Source: Galerina marginata (taxonomy: Eukaryota > Basidiomycota > Agaricomycetes > Agaricales > Galerinaceae). Taken from it: a stretch of 64,000 nt of DNA. Positions 1 to 12,816 of this stretch are shown piece by piece. The stretch covers positions 1,860,001 through 1,924,000 of the forward strand of contig JAECYW010000009.1 of assembly GCA_023014335.1 (NCBI GenBank), given 5' to 3'. Under the pieces are notes generated by a model, which did no database searches, was not told the DNA's origin, and worked only from the letters and a program-made list of their open reading frames with translations. A program made the position numbers and the translations under genes. Every line of letters starts with the position of its first letter. The stretch's first letter is position 1.

Positions 1-3000
1 GAATGGTCGGGTTGCAATTACTGGCCTGGCACCAAGGCATTTCTGATTCCAGAAAACATATTAATGAAAGCTTATTCTCAGCAAGGCCAGCTCGTTGATG
101 GCTCAACAATTTCTGTCATGACTATACCCTCACTGTCTCCAAATTGTCACCGCCGATCAAAAAATTTTGCAGGTGAAGTTAACCTTTGTGCATTAGGGTA
201 TGGCCCCTTCTGCTTGCGATTAGGCTACTCTATGTCGAGTCTTCGGCTATGGACCTATGTCCTTATCTGCTCGCCCAGGTTATGTTCCTGCAACGTTATG
301 GGGCCTGTGGCATGTTAGAAGTCTCTAAGGGTTCTTCGGCGGAAAATGCGGAATCGTTGACGTTACCATAGTCGGATGTATGTCACCTCAGCGCCTTAAG
401 CTTGACGCGCCTCAAGGGGATTTGTGATGAGATGACAAAAAGCCGGCCGCTGGCTGACTACGGCTTGGGAACCAATGTCAGTGGTGTAGTATTGTTGTAT
501 ATTTCTACTACCATGATAGCCGTTCTTTCAGTGTTACCTTTTTACACCTCAAATTGAATGCTTCCCCATGATTAGCGCCGGGAGCTCGATCATCGGAAAT
601 CGGGTAAGATCGGACCGCCACACACCGCTCCGAGGCGGCGTGTGATTTTGGAAAGTCTATTTGCTGATCACTATTCCGGCCAAGTGATCGAACCGAGGTC
701 AACGAATTGTGGTTGCGCAGGAATTTTGGGTTGTGGCCAAGGCAGTTTAAAAGGTCGACTGGAAATTTTAGGCTAACCACCAACTAATGGCACTTGGTCT
801 CAATTTAGCTCAGGCTCCCTTAAATTTGACTGAGCTCGGGTCAAAGTTTAATCAAGACATGATTCCACATTGTAGACGTTTTGAAGGTCCCGAGGACTGT
901 CGCCGAGATTGTAAACAAGGTGTGAGACGTTGTAACATTCTTGGAGGTTATCTGGCAACACATAGAATATTTTTTAGCTTTCATTTTTCAAAAGGAAATT
1001 AGAAAAGAAGAGCCATGTGCATTTTCCTCAAAGGTGGTATCTCAAAGACAAGATTGTGCCTCGGGCTTCGTGTGGGCCAGCTTCTAGCTCGTCTAGTGGT
1101 CAGGGCGTTATTTGCGCAAGCAGGTGTATGTCGTGGTTGTTTACAAGACTGCCGACCCATTCCTTTTATGATCACTGGGACCTGGAAAGAAGCATCTTGT
1201 TTGCAGTCTAATTTTATATCTTGTCCTTTTGTCTTTTCGAACTCTCATCCCGATGGTAAATGTGATTGGAGGATAAGTAATATTTCGGATGCTCGTGGTC
1301 GGCTCAAGGCTTAAAATTTTGAAGGGAACGTCAATGACGCTTGTAGAGATTCCGTAAGGGTTACCGGCTCTTATCGTTCCAAGCCTAAGGTCCGAATCAT
1401 GCGAGCGAGGTGGATTAGAAACGGTTTTTCGGTCATTATAAATTCTTGAAGACATACGCAGTAATTGGGCGCGCCATAGTCGTGAAAAGGATAGGAATAT
1501 CGGTGCCGCATGGATAAATATTACCTGCCTGATGCTGGTAAGCTGTGTGACACCTGCGCGTGTCGCCATCCGCCGCTGTAAATCAAGTTTTACTGAATCT
1601 ATTTCGAGACTCAGGATTGCGGAGAAATCAAGCGTAAAGACTAGTTGATGCATCTGTCAGTCGATGATGACTATTCCAGAGGCATGAACAGTGCGATTGT
1701 CGCACTTTTCCAAAGGAGACAGCCAGTCTTGATCATCAGTGACAGCTCTAGATCATGTTCAAGTTTATTCAGTCTGCTATTCCGATCCGAGTCATGCTGA
1801 TCCTTCCTGTAAACAAGAGGTTTGATAGAACCCGGGGAAATCCAATGACCGACCTATGGTAGACAAGCTCCACCTCAGGGCGAAGTGAATGGCTCTTGAC
1901 ATTGGCGAAATGGACTCCTCGAAGTCGTGAGCTTATTTCGATCTTTCAGGGCCCCTCTTTAAAGCGCAGCAGTGCAGGGCAAGTGAACTCATGTTAGGTC
2001 TTCGTATCTATCATAGGGACACGGTGACCGAACCTGAGCCAGCTGATTAGGAGGTGATAGCCTTCGTATTGAAGTCAAGTGAGCGGCATAATCTTGGTAA
2101 ATACTGCACGAGGTACCAAGGAAGGTAGACACCGAGGCGAAATTATATCCTGAGTTGGCTGGCACATGGGTTAACCTCCAACGGCTGGGGATACCGGGTT
2201 ATTGGCCTGTACATTCTCGGGGGGAGATTTGGGGTTTCGGGGTCGTGGATGAGATCTAGTTTTAGATATTACGTTTGAATTCATGTGATGTGATCAGAGA
2301 TGACGATGGTGGGCAACGTTCTGTGTCTGGCATTTCAATGGCGTCAAGTTGATATGGTGAGTATGCGCTCAAGACTCGAGACCTGGGAAGAACTTGCCCT
2401 AAGAATGCTAGCGGCGGGTAGGCTATCAGAGAAGCGGGTATCGTTTCAACATGCCGCAGGGTGACGGGCGTGGATGCGTGCTGGATGTTCTCCCTTAATG
2501 ACAAACTGCGAGGATGGAGGTGAGATGGGCGCGGTCATTTTCGATTGGGAATTGAAATCGTATCCAAGCTGCAGCTTTCTGACGTTTTTTCTCTAATTCA
2601 TGGGAGATTTTTTATTAAAGCGGCTAGCAAGGCTCAAGGAAGTGCAAGGAATATACTGACCGTTGCTTCTCCAATAGCATTGAATTGTAGGGTGCAAAGG
2701 GAGATTTCAATCTCCTATAGATTCCTCCGAGCCATATAAGATGCTTTGAACTTTGTCGTCCTTTTTCAACAATTTCGGATGACCAAGGGCGGATAAGGTA
2801 TTAATAACTTGTTCAAGCTCTTAATTTGGATTTTCGAATGTCGAGAAAGGGTTTGTCAGACAAAGACAGGCATAGGTGGCAGAGGGGAGCACATGTCCGC
2901 CTATTCCCTGCAGGATCATGTTTCAATGCCAGCGATGCGACCCTGAGAAAGGCGAGACCTAGCTGTAAGCGCTGGACCAGAGATACAGGATCCTTGGCAT

Positions 3001-3459
3001 CCGAATCCCGGGAACGCCAAAGAATTCATGACATATTTACGGCGTACTGCAAATGGTGCTGACGGTTTCCTCGCCGAATTCGGAACATGGTGATGAAATC
3101 TTGGAGATCTTCGTGGTGGCATCTAAAAATCTGGTGAACGATCAGTATGGCGGTACTGCTTGAAGAATACGACGGCTCCATCGTCACCTGCGTTTTGCGG
3201 AGAAAAATGGCGGTCATAATTGAAAATTTCATGGGTGCGGATGGACGATCGGAAGGGAGATCAGTGCCGCGGGGGATTGGTAACGTGGCTGACATAAGCG
3301 AGAACATATCTCGAATCGAAATCTGACGCTCTTCTCTTTTTATTTTTTCGGATTCAATTCATTTGGAGTCGATCGAAACAACAAACAGGATTCTCGTTTG
3401 TGAGTCTATACATAAGACTGGCCTTTCTTTTCTTTTCCTTTTCTTCGCCTTTGCACCCC
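1..3459. other. No supported gene; intergenic or decayed DNA
   Basis: I read both strands and found only short ORFs without family-like composition or plausible splice extension. The longest open frame is about 170 codons on the minus strand (1141-1653); it has no recognisable motif and I could not extend it with introns. The last ~100 bases are pyrimidine rich and probably belong to the promoter and 5' leader of the regulator that starts at 3460. Confidence 0.5.
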
Positions 3460-6400
3460 ATGGCCATGGGTTCTGTAGCTCATTCTCCGTATTTTATAGG
3501 CTATCCGACGAATGTTGCCAGCCATACACATCAGGTGAAGACAGAAGATTCGTCTTCTCCCGATTTGTCTCCGGCAGGGCCTCCGATACCACCACACTTC
3601 CAGTTCAAGTTTCACGCGTCTCACGGCACTATTTCACACTCCCGCAATAGCTCAGACGTAACCTCAGTCCCACAGATTCCGTTATATCGCTTTGGCCTCT
3701 CCTCGAATAATCTTTCCTCCAACCGCCATCATCTATCACCTTGGCCTGCCATTGTACCGCACCTTCCTGCCCGGGTCAACAGTCCTTCCGCGTCTTTACA
3801 CGAAAAGAGTCATTTCCATCTGGGGCATTCTCTTGAGCCGCAAATTATGTCGTACAGCGACGACTATGACGACCTCGCTGACCTTCCAGCCGATCAGCAA
3901 GGCCCCGCAAACTCGGCCGCCAATGACCGTACCGTCAGGCGACGGAGTAGCAAAGGCGAGTATTAACCTCTTGCCGTATGGCGCACAGAGCAGTTTCGTC
4001 TGACAATTGTCTAGCTTGTGATCAGTGTCGCAAGTCTAAATGCAAGTGCGAGCGTACAACTCCCAGCGAACCTTGTAAAAATTGCATCATGCTTGGTACT
4101 TGTAAGTCCCGAAATTCACCCACTGCTAGAGTTTGGAAAACTGTGGCGTTCCGTTGCACAAACCCATTCGCTCGTCGACGTCGCTTCCCTCATGTTGCTC
4201 ACGAATGACTGTAGCATGCACCTTTCTTGGCCCTTCCCGGAAGCGCGGTCCGCCCAAAGGCTACATTGACGCGATCGAGGCGCGACTCCATCAAACGGAA
4301 GCGCTGCTGGGGATTATACTCGCGGCCTCTGACTCTCGTGCCCAATCCCTTCTGCGCGACATAGGAAAGGTGATCATCAATTTTCTAAACATTATCCCCT
4401 GTTCCGCGTAAAATGGCGGTCGTCAAGCTGTCGTGCGCACCTGCCTGAGCGGTTGTGTCAATGTTGTTACGCGACCTATGCCTGAAAATATCGCCTCTGT
4501 CGTGCCCTGCAGCGTTCTAGACCCTTCCTTTCATAAAGTCTGTGCTAACCGCCTTTTTGTAGGATCCGCTGGCGAAGGAGATCATCGCCCGTGTCGACAA
4601 TTCGCCTTACGGAGTCAAGGGTCGAAAAAGAGAAGATATAGCACTTAGTATCGGGGGTAAAATTCGCTCCGGGCACAGTTCAGAAACATCTCTTCCAGGC
4701 CAGGCAAAGGAGTCAGCAGCCATAGACCTGACCTCTACGCAGTGCGCTTAAATTGTTTTTCCCTTAGCGGTCTCTATTTCTCATGACTAACATCTGTCAT
4801 GTAGTCCTTCCAACGAATGGCAAGACCGGGTGTCTACCATGCTCAACTCTGTGGCGTCTCAGGAACCCCCTTCATCGTCTGATCCCCATGTCAGTAACCG
4901 ACAAGTATACAGCCCCAGATCGCAGTCGAGCGACGAGAATCACTCACCAGGTGGGCGGCGTCAGCGACGTCGCATTGGTGACGAAGACTACCCTTTCCAC
5001 CAGGGTGGCCCCACCTATTCTAATTCCGCCCCTGGTTCCTCGGTTTCTCTGCACCAAGGACCCGGTTACACGAGCCGTGGGGCGTTTGCGCCGTCGAGTC
5101 CGGTGCGCGGGCGGCTTCATCACATGAGGTCGCGCGCATCAGATTTGCAGAGCGGCGATAGAAGAAGCTCGAGTGTAGATGATAATAGTATAACCTCGGA
5201 TAGCGAGGACGATTTTATAGGTGCAGTTGGCCAGTTGAGCCTGAACGAGGACGAGCAGGTTAGATATCATGGGAAGGCCAGCGGCTTGCATTTATTAGGA
5301 AACAAGGAGAGAATCGACCGAAGGAATGAGGGTGGTATCTGGTCAGTCTTCCTTTTATTTCTCTCCATTAATTCAATCGCTAACAATTTACCTATTTCGA
5401 TAATTCCCTTTTGTTATTACCTCTTAGGCGCTTTCCAAAAGCACGTGTGTGGCCTCCCCTTCCAGGAGGCTCTGCTGTCTCTAGCGCGGAAGAGGAATCT
5501 GCGTCTCGCCTGCCCTCCGCCCAGGTTCAAGAACACCTTCTAGACCTTTACTTCTCCTATGTTCAACCTCTCTTCCCGATCATCCACAAACAGACGTTTA
5601 TGGAGTCATACAAAGCTTCGTATGTACTTCAGTTTTTATCACCCTTACTTTCAGGCGTTTAGCGGTTTAATTTTGTCAGGACACACCCCGAATCTCCTCA
5701 ATCACCCGATCGCGATGCTCAAACCGGGCCCGATAAAGCATCTCCGTTCAATAGAGGGCGAAAACGGGTGCCCACTATTTTACTTCTAGCAATATTTGCT
5801 CTAGCCTCCCGCTACGACGAAAATTCCTCTCCGCATCCCTCTGATCCTGCCGTGATGTGGTCTGCAGGAGACGAATACCTCGACCAGGCGAAGGTTATGC
5901 TCGATAGTTCATACTCATCTTCGCGGCCGTCAACCTGCCAGGCACTCTTATTAATGGGGTACAGGGAAATAGGTATTGGGGCCATGGCTCAAGCTTGGAC
6001 CTACATCGGCATGGCCATTCGCATGGCACAGGATTTGGGTATGCATCGAAGTGCAGATGGCTGGGAACGAGTGGATCTTGGTGGGAGGTTGTTCAATGAG
6101 TTAGTCTTGAACGAAAGGAAGAGAATTTGGTATGGCTGTATCATCATGGACAAATATGTCTCAACATATATTGGTGAGTGATGTTTATCCTCGTTGCATA
6201 TCTGTGTGAGTTGGAGGCTGACTGCCTACTGAACTTCTGCCTCATAGGCCGCCCACTCATGATTTTTGAGTGGGACTTTGACACTGCTCTGCCTAATGCC
6301 GATGATCCTGAAGAGTTTGAGGGATGGTCGATGGAAATACCTGGCGGGAAAAAATCCCCCAGCGTTCCTGGGAGGGATATTTCGTGCTTCAACGCCTCTG

Positions 6401-7948
6401 CCACGCTTTGTGAGTATTTTTAACCCATCCCTTGTGTTCGATAACTTATCCTGCTGCAGCGGGCATCCTTAGCGTTATCGTCCAATCCATCTACGCCGTT
6501 CGCCCAGTGTCAAGCCGGCATGCTGAATCAACCATGCTTGAAGGGCTGCTGGATAAGTGGTACATCGACCTCCCGGAACACCTTCGATACGAACCTAGCT
6601 CGTCGAAATCTTCTCCTACTCCACTTCCAAATGTGTTGACGTTGCATATGCAATACTGGACTGCTGTGTTGCTGTTGCATCGGCCTTTGTAAATATCTTT
6701 TTAATGATGCTAGCTCGACTAATTTGCTGACGCTCCTCTAGTATCCGCAGTGTAGTCCAGGCCAAACAAAAGCAGTGAGTTTCTTTTGCTTGACGGTGTG
6801 GCCTAACCTTATACTTTTGCAGGCCAGAAGTCTCTGAGGATGCCGAAGGTCGGGCACTTGCGGCGAAGAGTTACGAGCTTTGCAATGCAGCTGCGAATCA
6901 CATCACATCAATAGGCATGCATTTTTTTCAAGGAAAGAAAAGCATATTGACTCTTGCCCATTAGTTTCTCTTTACCAAGAAAAATACCTTATCAGCCGTT
7001 GCTCAGCATTTTTGATTTATTATGTTTTCACTGCGAGTATCATGCACGACACTGCTCGTACGTCTTTCCAGTTCCCACAGTTGCTGCCGCTCTAATAGAC
7101 CTCCAGTCACAGTACATCCCAATGACCCTCAGGCTCGGGTTGGATTGTCGAAATGCATGAACGCCCTCCGTGCCATGAGTATCGTTTGGCCCAGCGCGGC
7201 TAGAGCACTCGACCTCTTTGGTGGTGCCAAATGCGATACCTCAGAGGATTCCGATACAATATCTCTGACCCACATACCGACGGAAAGAAACAAGCGCTCA
7301 GCCGAACATACCCTAGACCACCATAGCTCCATCAACAACAGCGCTCCGCAGCCGCCAATGAACACCTTTGATTACCTCCGATCCATAAGACACGGACATT
7401 CGCATTCTTCGCATCGACATTACTCTCATGGCTCCCACTCCCACAGCGCCTTTGCTGGTGGCGATGCCGTGTTCTTGCCACCACCCAACTCTCATTCAAC
7501 AAATTCCAATTCTTCGTCGTCTGTCTCAGCTTCGAATCCAGTTTCGAACTCGAGCTACCCTTGGCAAAGCGGTGATATGAACCCCCACAACTTCAACCCG
7601 CCTTTGTCTACTGCAGTTCTCCCTCAGCTGTTTAGCACTGGCCTTGTGGACGACGGGATACACGCACCCCACACCCGCGTCCATTCACAGACGGAGCAAC
7701 ATTCCCATCCAAATCCTCGACGGTATCCCCCACAATATTTCGACTACTCTAGTTACCCACAGGTGGGATCAAGCTATGATATCCCCCAGAGTGTTCAGAT
7801 TCCTCCTCAGCATCAATCTCAGGGTTCTCAGGTCTTCATTCCTGATCAATACAGCTTATATAGTGAGTTTTCTTTTATTTCTCTTCGTTTCCAGAATCTT
7901 TATTAATCCCTATTACTCGCAGATAACCAATCCTATAGCAATCGGTAA
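3460..7948 (+). CDS. Zn2Cys6 transcription factor, XlnR-like fungal_trans family
   Basis: This is a nuclear DNA-binding regulator of roughly 1,100 residues, split by about a dozen short introns. The zinc cluster begins at 4015 with CDQCRKSKCKCE, followed by CKNCIMLG and CTFLGPSRKRGPPKG, giving the six cysteines plus a basic linker. A dimerisation-like helix (YIDAIEARLHQTEALLG) follows. A Ser/Pro/Gln-rich stretch separates this from the fungal_trans middle-homology domain (5530-7200), which contains QAWTYIGMAIRMAQDLGMHR and RKRIWYGCIIMDKY. The C-terminus is rich in His, Ser and Gln. I chose the ATG at 3460 because the in-frame ATG at 3400 would add a sequence that looks like a pyrimidine-rich leader. 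The last exon after 7922 ends at TAA 7946-7948. Two introns (3956-4014 and 6915-6964) appear to use GC donors. In the family such proteins activate carbohydrate-utilisation genes; the target here is unknown. Confidence 0.85.
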
Positions 7949-10286
7949 TAAGAAATTTATGAATAATTATTTCTTCGTTGATGACTCGCTCTCTTGATAT
8001 CTGCTATCCTCGTTAGTCGCTATTCACTGTATCCCATAGTTTCGACCCTTTCGTGCTTCTACTGAATTTTATCATGCTCCCGGAATCTTCTTGTCTTCCG
8101 CGACATCGTATTCGTTCCCTTCAGGCCTCTAAATTTCGGCACATTATCTTTGTTCCTGCAAGCTCCGTTGAAATGTATTACTTTACTCCATCGAAACACT
8201 CTTTCTCACACCGGAGGTGCTTGATGACATGTACTCTTCCGGCATCGAACTCTTCTTTGTTTGCATTGTTTGCCGTACGTGGCATGATAGCTCATGATAT
8301 GATCAGACTGGCATTTTGTTCGAAAGGTTGGGAAATGGCGTATGGTCCTGGAAAGAACTCTCTTTTTCAGATTATGGCGTGATCTACAATGGGATAGTCC
8401 TGCCCGTTATATTTTCTGAGATAAAGCTCCAGTGTTCTTTTACTCATCTCGTCGCGGGTTAAGTTACCTAGCCTCGGCTTTTAAATGACAAGTGTGGAGG
8501 TGGTACCCTCGTGGTGTATTATCGAGCCTGGAAAATAACCAACCACGTTTACTGGCCATCTTCTTCAAGTTGATCGACGGAGTGCCCGTCTATACCCTTG
8601 CCTCCGTTTGCCTCCTGCGAAGACATTTTCGGGAAGTAATATTTCTATGACGAACGCGGGGTATTCAGGGTCTAGAAACACCATGTATCTCCTTCCAATC
8701 ACCAATCACACGCCCTTAATTCCAAGTAGATATTTCCCAGAAGGTCGAATGCCTAAATTAAATAGGGTTTTAAGTCGGGGTTTGGGGCCAAAACGGGGAT
8801 GTTGTGTTGTCCGCTGTACACACAGTGACCGATGTGCATTACAACATTTTGTGTCGAGTATCCCCACTGACTCCCTCATTGAAGAACTCTGACACGTGAA
8901 CTTCTTATATTGTTGTCGTGGCTAAGGACCTAGAACATGGATCAGAATAGTCACTTGGGTTCGAAGGCATGGTATGTGATGGGCTGGACGGGCTTCTGGA
9001 ACTCTGATGGTTGGAGCCCCTTGAATGCCAGAAAGAACATGAAACAAAAGAAGATGCGTTCGAAATGACCCGCAAATTCCATATTTATTATAACACTTAC
9101 TCTGAAAAGCGAGGGGAACAAGAAGGGAACACGGTGTTCATGAAGGCCACAGGATCTGAAGTCGGATGCCCGATCTGCCAGCAGCCCGACGAGTTCCCTC
9201 TGAGTGTGATAAGTGGAGCTGCGGATAACAAAATGACCATCAAAGCGTTATAATGACATTGCCCAGAACAGAAAGTTGAAAGACTTCACAGTGACAGATA
9301 TACTGACCGAAACTGCGGCAAACGGCAGGCTTCGGCGGACTTCTGGGTCCACGGTCGGGGAGTCTGGGCAATAGAAATGGCCTCATCCAACAACCGTGCA
9401 ATAATAGCAGTCCTTGGGCAAAAGGAACGTAGTCAGAAACAAGGTCGGAGTAAAGTCAGAAGGAATATTAAGACCATGGGGTGTGGGATGCCTACTTCGT
9501 TCTGCGCAGTTATGAACCCTTTCTCTTCGATTTGGAACAAATGAATCCATCCTGAATCCTGATGAATCAACTCGTACGTAGCTCAAAGTCAGAGATCGTT
9601 TGGAAAGGTGAATGCAATGCAAGTGCCCTTTACACCCTCAACACCTCATAGCTAAGAGGAAAATCCTGGTCTCCGTTTCATTGGATTGAAAGACTCTATT
9701 TTGGCCAGGCCTTGAAGGGCAGCGGTCCTCCTGAGGCTAGCCCCTCCGTAACAATTTCGAAGACGAGTAGACACTAGTGGAGGGTAGTAACGATTTCCAT
9801 CAGCTAGAGACAAATTCCAGAAGGTCTGTGCCCTTAAAATCACAGAGACAAAGATATAGGCCCTGTGTTAGCATGGGGGAGCTTCGCTGAGTTGCACTCT
9901 ATGTTTGCCCAGGCTCAAGTTCTTGTCAAGCGCTTTCACTTGGCCTTCCCTGAGACTCCTGCACCGTTGACAGTTGCGAATACATGGATCCGTCAGACCA
10001 AGAAAATTTCCAGGAGTCCAGGAGGCCTTAGGTTACTCTGAGTATATGAAAGACTGCGACGACATGACGAGGAAGAAATCAAAAGCTAGGCTTTAAACAT
10101 TTTGTTACTCCCGTCACCAAGTCACATGGACCCAGGCTTATTTACCCTCAACCAGTCCACCGTAACTCGGATTATCGCTCTTTGACAGAGTCCACCCCCA
10201 TCGGCACTTTCTCCAGCCTACTTATCTCTCAGCTAGCCTCTTATTTCTTAGACAGGCATACTCGGAAAGAGGTAAACCTTGTAGAA
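7949..10286. other. Intergenic; no gene seen
   Basis: This covers the 3' flank of the transcription factor and the upstream region of the phosphorylase gene. Scattered ORFs below 120 codons occur on both strands and none shows a domain or a splice pattern. An in-frame extension upstream of the phosphorylase start (10182-10286) is treated as leader. Confidence 0.5.
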
Positions 10287-11467
10287 ATGTCTTTTTCGTT
10301 TGAAGCATCGGTAGACGCTATCAAGGCCTTGCTACCTACCAATCTCCAAAACCCACGCGTCGGCATCGTCTGTGGATCTGGTCTGAGTGGCCTTGTTGAC
10401 GTATTTAGGGATGTCGTGATTGTTCCATACGAAAAAATCCCCGGGTTCTCGAAAAGCACTGGTAAGAAAAAAGTAGATTGATTCTTCCGATGGGGTGATG
10501 TAACCTTATTATCTGTTCCAACAGTGCCTGGACATAAGAGTTCCCTTGCAGTTGGGTTTCTTGGAAGCGGGGCAGGCGTTCCTGTCGTGGCCATGCTTGG
10601 AAGAGTACGAGGAAAACTTCTGGTTTAGAGTGCTTCTCAAATTCGGTGCCTTCAGTTCCATCCATACGAAGGGCATTCCTTATCTTCGGTTGTATATCCA
10701 ATCCGGGTTATGGCAAAGCTGGGAATTAAAGATATCATAAGTATGTCATTTTGCGCGACAAAAACACGTTGATCCTTTATTCGTTTTTAGTTACAAATGC
10801 CGCTGGCTCTCTGAATCCTGCCATCCCTGTTGGAACAAGTGAATTTCACGATCTTATGTTATTGTTCTGTCCCTTATCACATCTCCCAAGTTGTTGTCAT
10901 ACAGGATCATCTGGCACTTCCCAATCTTACTGGTATGAACCCACTCCTCGGCCCGCAGACATCCTTAGATCTACCCCGTTTCTTGCCGCTCTCGGATGCC
11001 TATTCGCCACACCTTAGAAGATTGGCCTTTCTGGCAGCCCATCGCCTAAAATTAGAGGACTCGGCACTTGCGGAGGGAGTTTACGCTTGGGTCAGCGGAC
11101 CGACGTACGAGACACCAGCCGAGGGTCGGTTCTTGAGGCGGGTAGGCGCGGATGTCGTCGGAATGAGTACAGTCCCGGAAGTCCTCGCTGCGAGAGAGGA
11201 GGGCCTCAATGTGATGGTCCTCAGTCTGGTCACTAACTTTGTTGTTATTCCGGAAACATACAGAAGCATCAAAAAGGAAGTCGAAGCTGAGGTCAGTCTT
11301 TTTGTCCCGGAACCGCCTGAATTTCGTTTAAGCCCTTTTAGCTTGAAGGAAAGAAGGTCGAATTACCTGTCGCGCAGGTTGTTTCGCACGAAGAGGTTTT
11401 GATGATTGGGACGGAGAAAGCAGGAGTTTTGATGAAGTTAGTTGAGAATGTTGTCGACTCTCTCTGA
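10287..11467 (+). CDS. PNP1: Purine nucleoside phosphorylase (trimeric PNP family)
   Basis: The enzyme cleaves inosine and guanosine with phosphate to the base and ribose-1-phosphate, in purine salvage, in the cytosol. Splicing out five short introns (first 10462 to about 10524, last starting near 11292) gives one continuous protein of about 300 residues, the usual family length. Visible motifs in order are GIVCGSGLSGL near the N-terminus (phosphate loop), VPGHKSSLAVGFL, FHPYEGHS, ITNAAGSLNP, VVIQDHLALPNLTGMNPL, SGPTYETPAE (purine-site Glu retained), VGMSTVPEVLAARE, SLVTNFVV (purine-binding Asn retained, the usual following Lys is Phe) and VSHEEVL (ribose-site His). The final exon ends VVDSL then TGA. 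The ATG at 10287 gives the canonical N-terminus; an in-frame ATG at 10182 would add 35 atypical residues. No break was found. Confidence 0.93.
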
Positions 11468-12816
11468 ATTTGTGCTGGAAATAGGTTGCAAGTGAGTGCA
11501 AGTGAGGGATTATGCGTGTCCTTAATCATATCCTCTGGTGGCCACAGGGAATTTCTTTCGACAGGCCTGATGCTGCCTGATGCCTGATACGACACAACAT
11601 CATCCCTAACTCGATTAAGTATGTCCGGAATTCATTCAGCAGATTTACTTCATATCTTAAAGCAGACTTCAAATATCGGTCTTGCCGTCTTCATCGAACG
11701 ATATCCGGTCGCTGGCGGTCGGCTCCAGTAAGAGTGGCTCTTATAATCGTGTCCACCTTGAACATCTGAAGTCATTGTGTATTCGGTATTGCGTTTCGAA
11801 GCAAAATACTCCCCAGCGCTCAGCACTGGACCTTCCGCATCGGGCCTTCAATCCAGACACTATAAGTAGAAGAATTTTTAGAGCGATGTAAACCACTTCT
11901 TCAACAGCTCACAGTGATATCTTGTACATACCATTGAGGTGTTGTCTATTTCCTGTTGATGCGATCTGTGCCCTTGACCCTCACGACCTTAAATATTTTC
12001 ATCCAGACATCCAACGATAAAGAAGTTGTATTTGGAGAGGCTATTGCAGAAGTTCTGAGAACAAGCCCTTCACCTCCCTCGAATTTTCATTCTGATACAC
12101 GACCTTGGCTCTCAGGCATAATTTCCGATAGGGAGAAACACGCCAGTCTTACCGAATTTGAGCCACTTCGAGCTGTGTCGACGATGAACTTACATCATTT
12201 CCAGTAATCAAAATTCTGCCAGGACGTTGGTGATCTGGCTATCCTCCCAAAACCCTCCAGAAAATCGAGATCATGAGCAACGGCTTGAACACGATTTTTC
12301 GAGCGATCGTAAATGTCCTCCTTCCCGGAAAAATGGCGCATAGAAATTCTAAAAAATGGAGGAAGTAATTAGTGAAATGCTGCAAATCAACTCCGGTTCT
12401 GTGAAAGCAATTGCATTATGATGGCTCTATGACTCCATGCTGGCAAAGGAACCAATAATTGAAGGATTGCTTGTATATTTTTTATGCTACTGTACAGTGT
12501 ACGTCAATGCGACCTGGCCCGTTTGGTTAGAATACGCACTACTCGACATGAAGTCAAAGTTCACATTGTAAATCCGTTCATCGACAGTTTCTTGCCTAGC
12601 CCCTGGAACGAAGACGAAAATTCCAGCCCAATCTAAGTAACCTAGGCTGGGCAGGGGTTCCTTGGCCATGGCGCTTTTGACAAAACCCTGTGGCCATGTC
12701 GAAAGAACTTGCGAGGTGGGCAAGCCTTGGGTTGCTGACCAAAGTCACTGAAAAGTCGAAAGAGGACATGCTGGTGGCAACCACGCTTGAAGTTTTTGGA
12801 ACCCAGTCAGCAACGT
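11468..12816. other. Intergenic; no gene seen
   Basis: This is convergent space between the phosphorylase (+) and the mitochondrial-type gene (-). Only short ORFs are present. The minus-strand frame around 12596-12880 reads through past the neighbour's stop but carries no motif. Confidence 0.45.

Noticed and set aside
1141..1653. 170-codon open frame on the minus strand
   Set aside because: No motif, no plausible splice partners, and composition unlike the confirmed genes; likely a chance frame.
10182..10286. In-frame upstream extension of the purine nucleoside phosphorylase
   Set aside because: It adds 35 residues not typical of the family; the ATG at 10287 matches the usual start.
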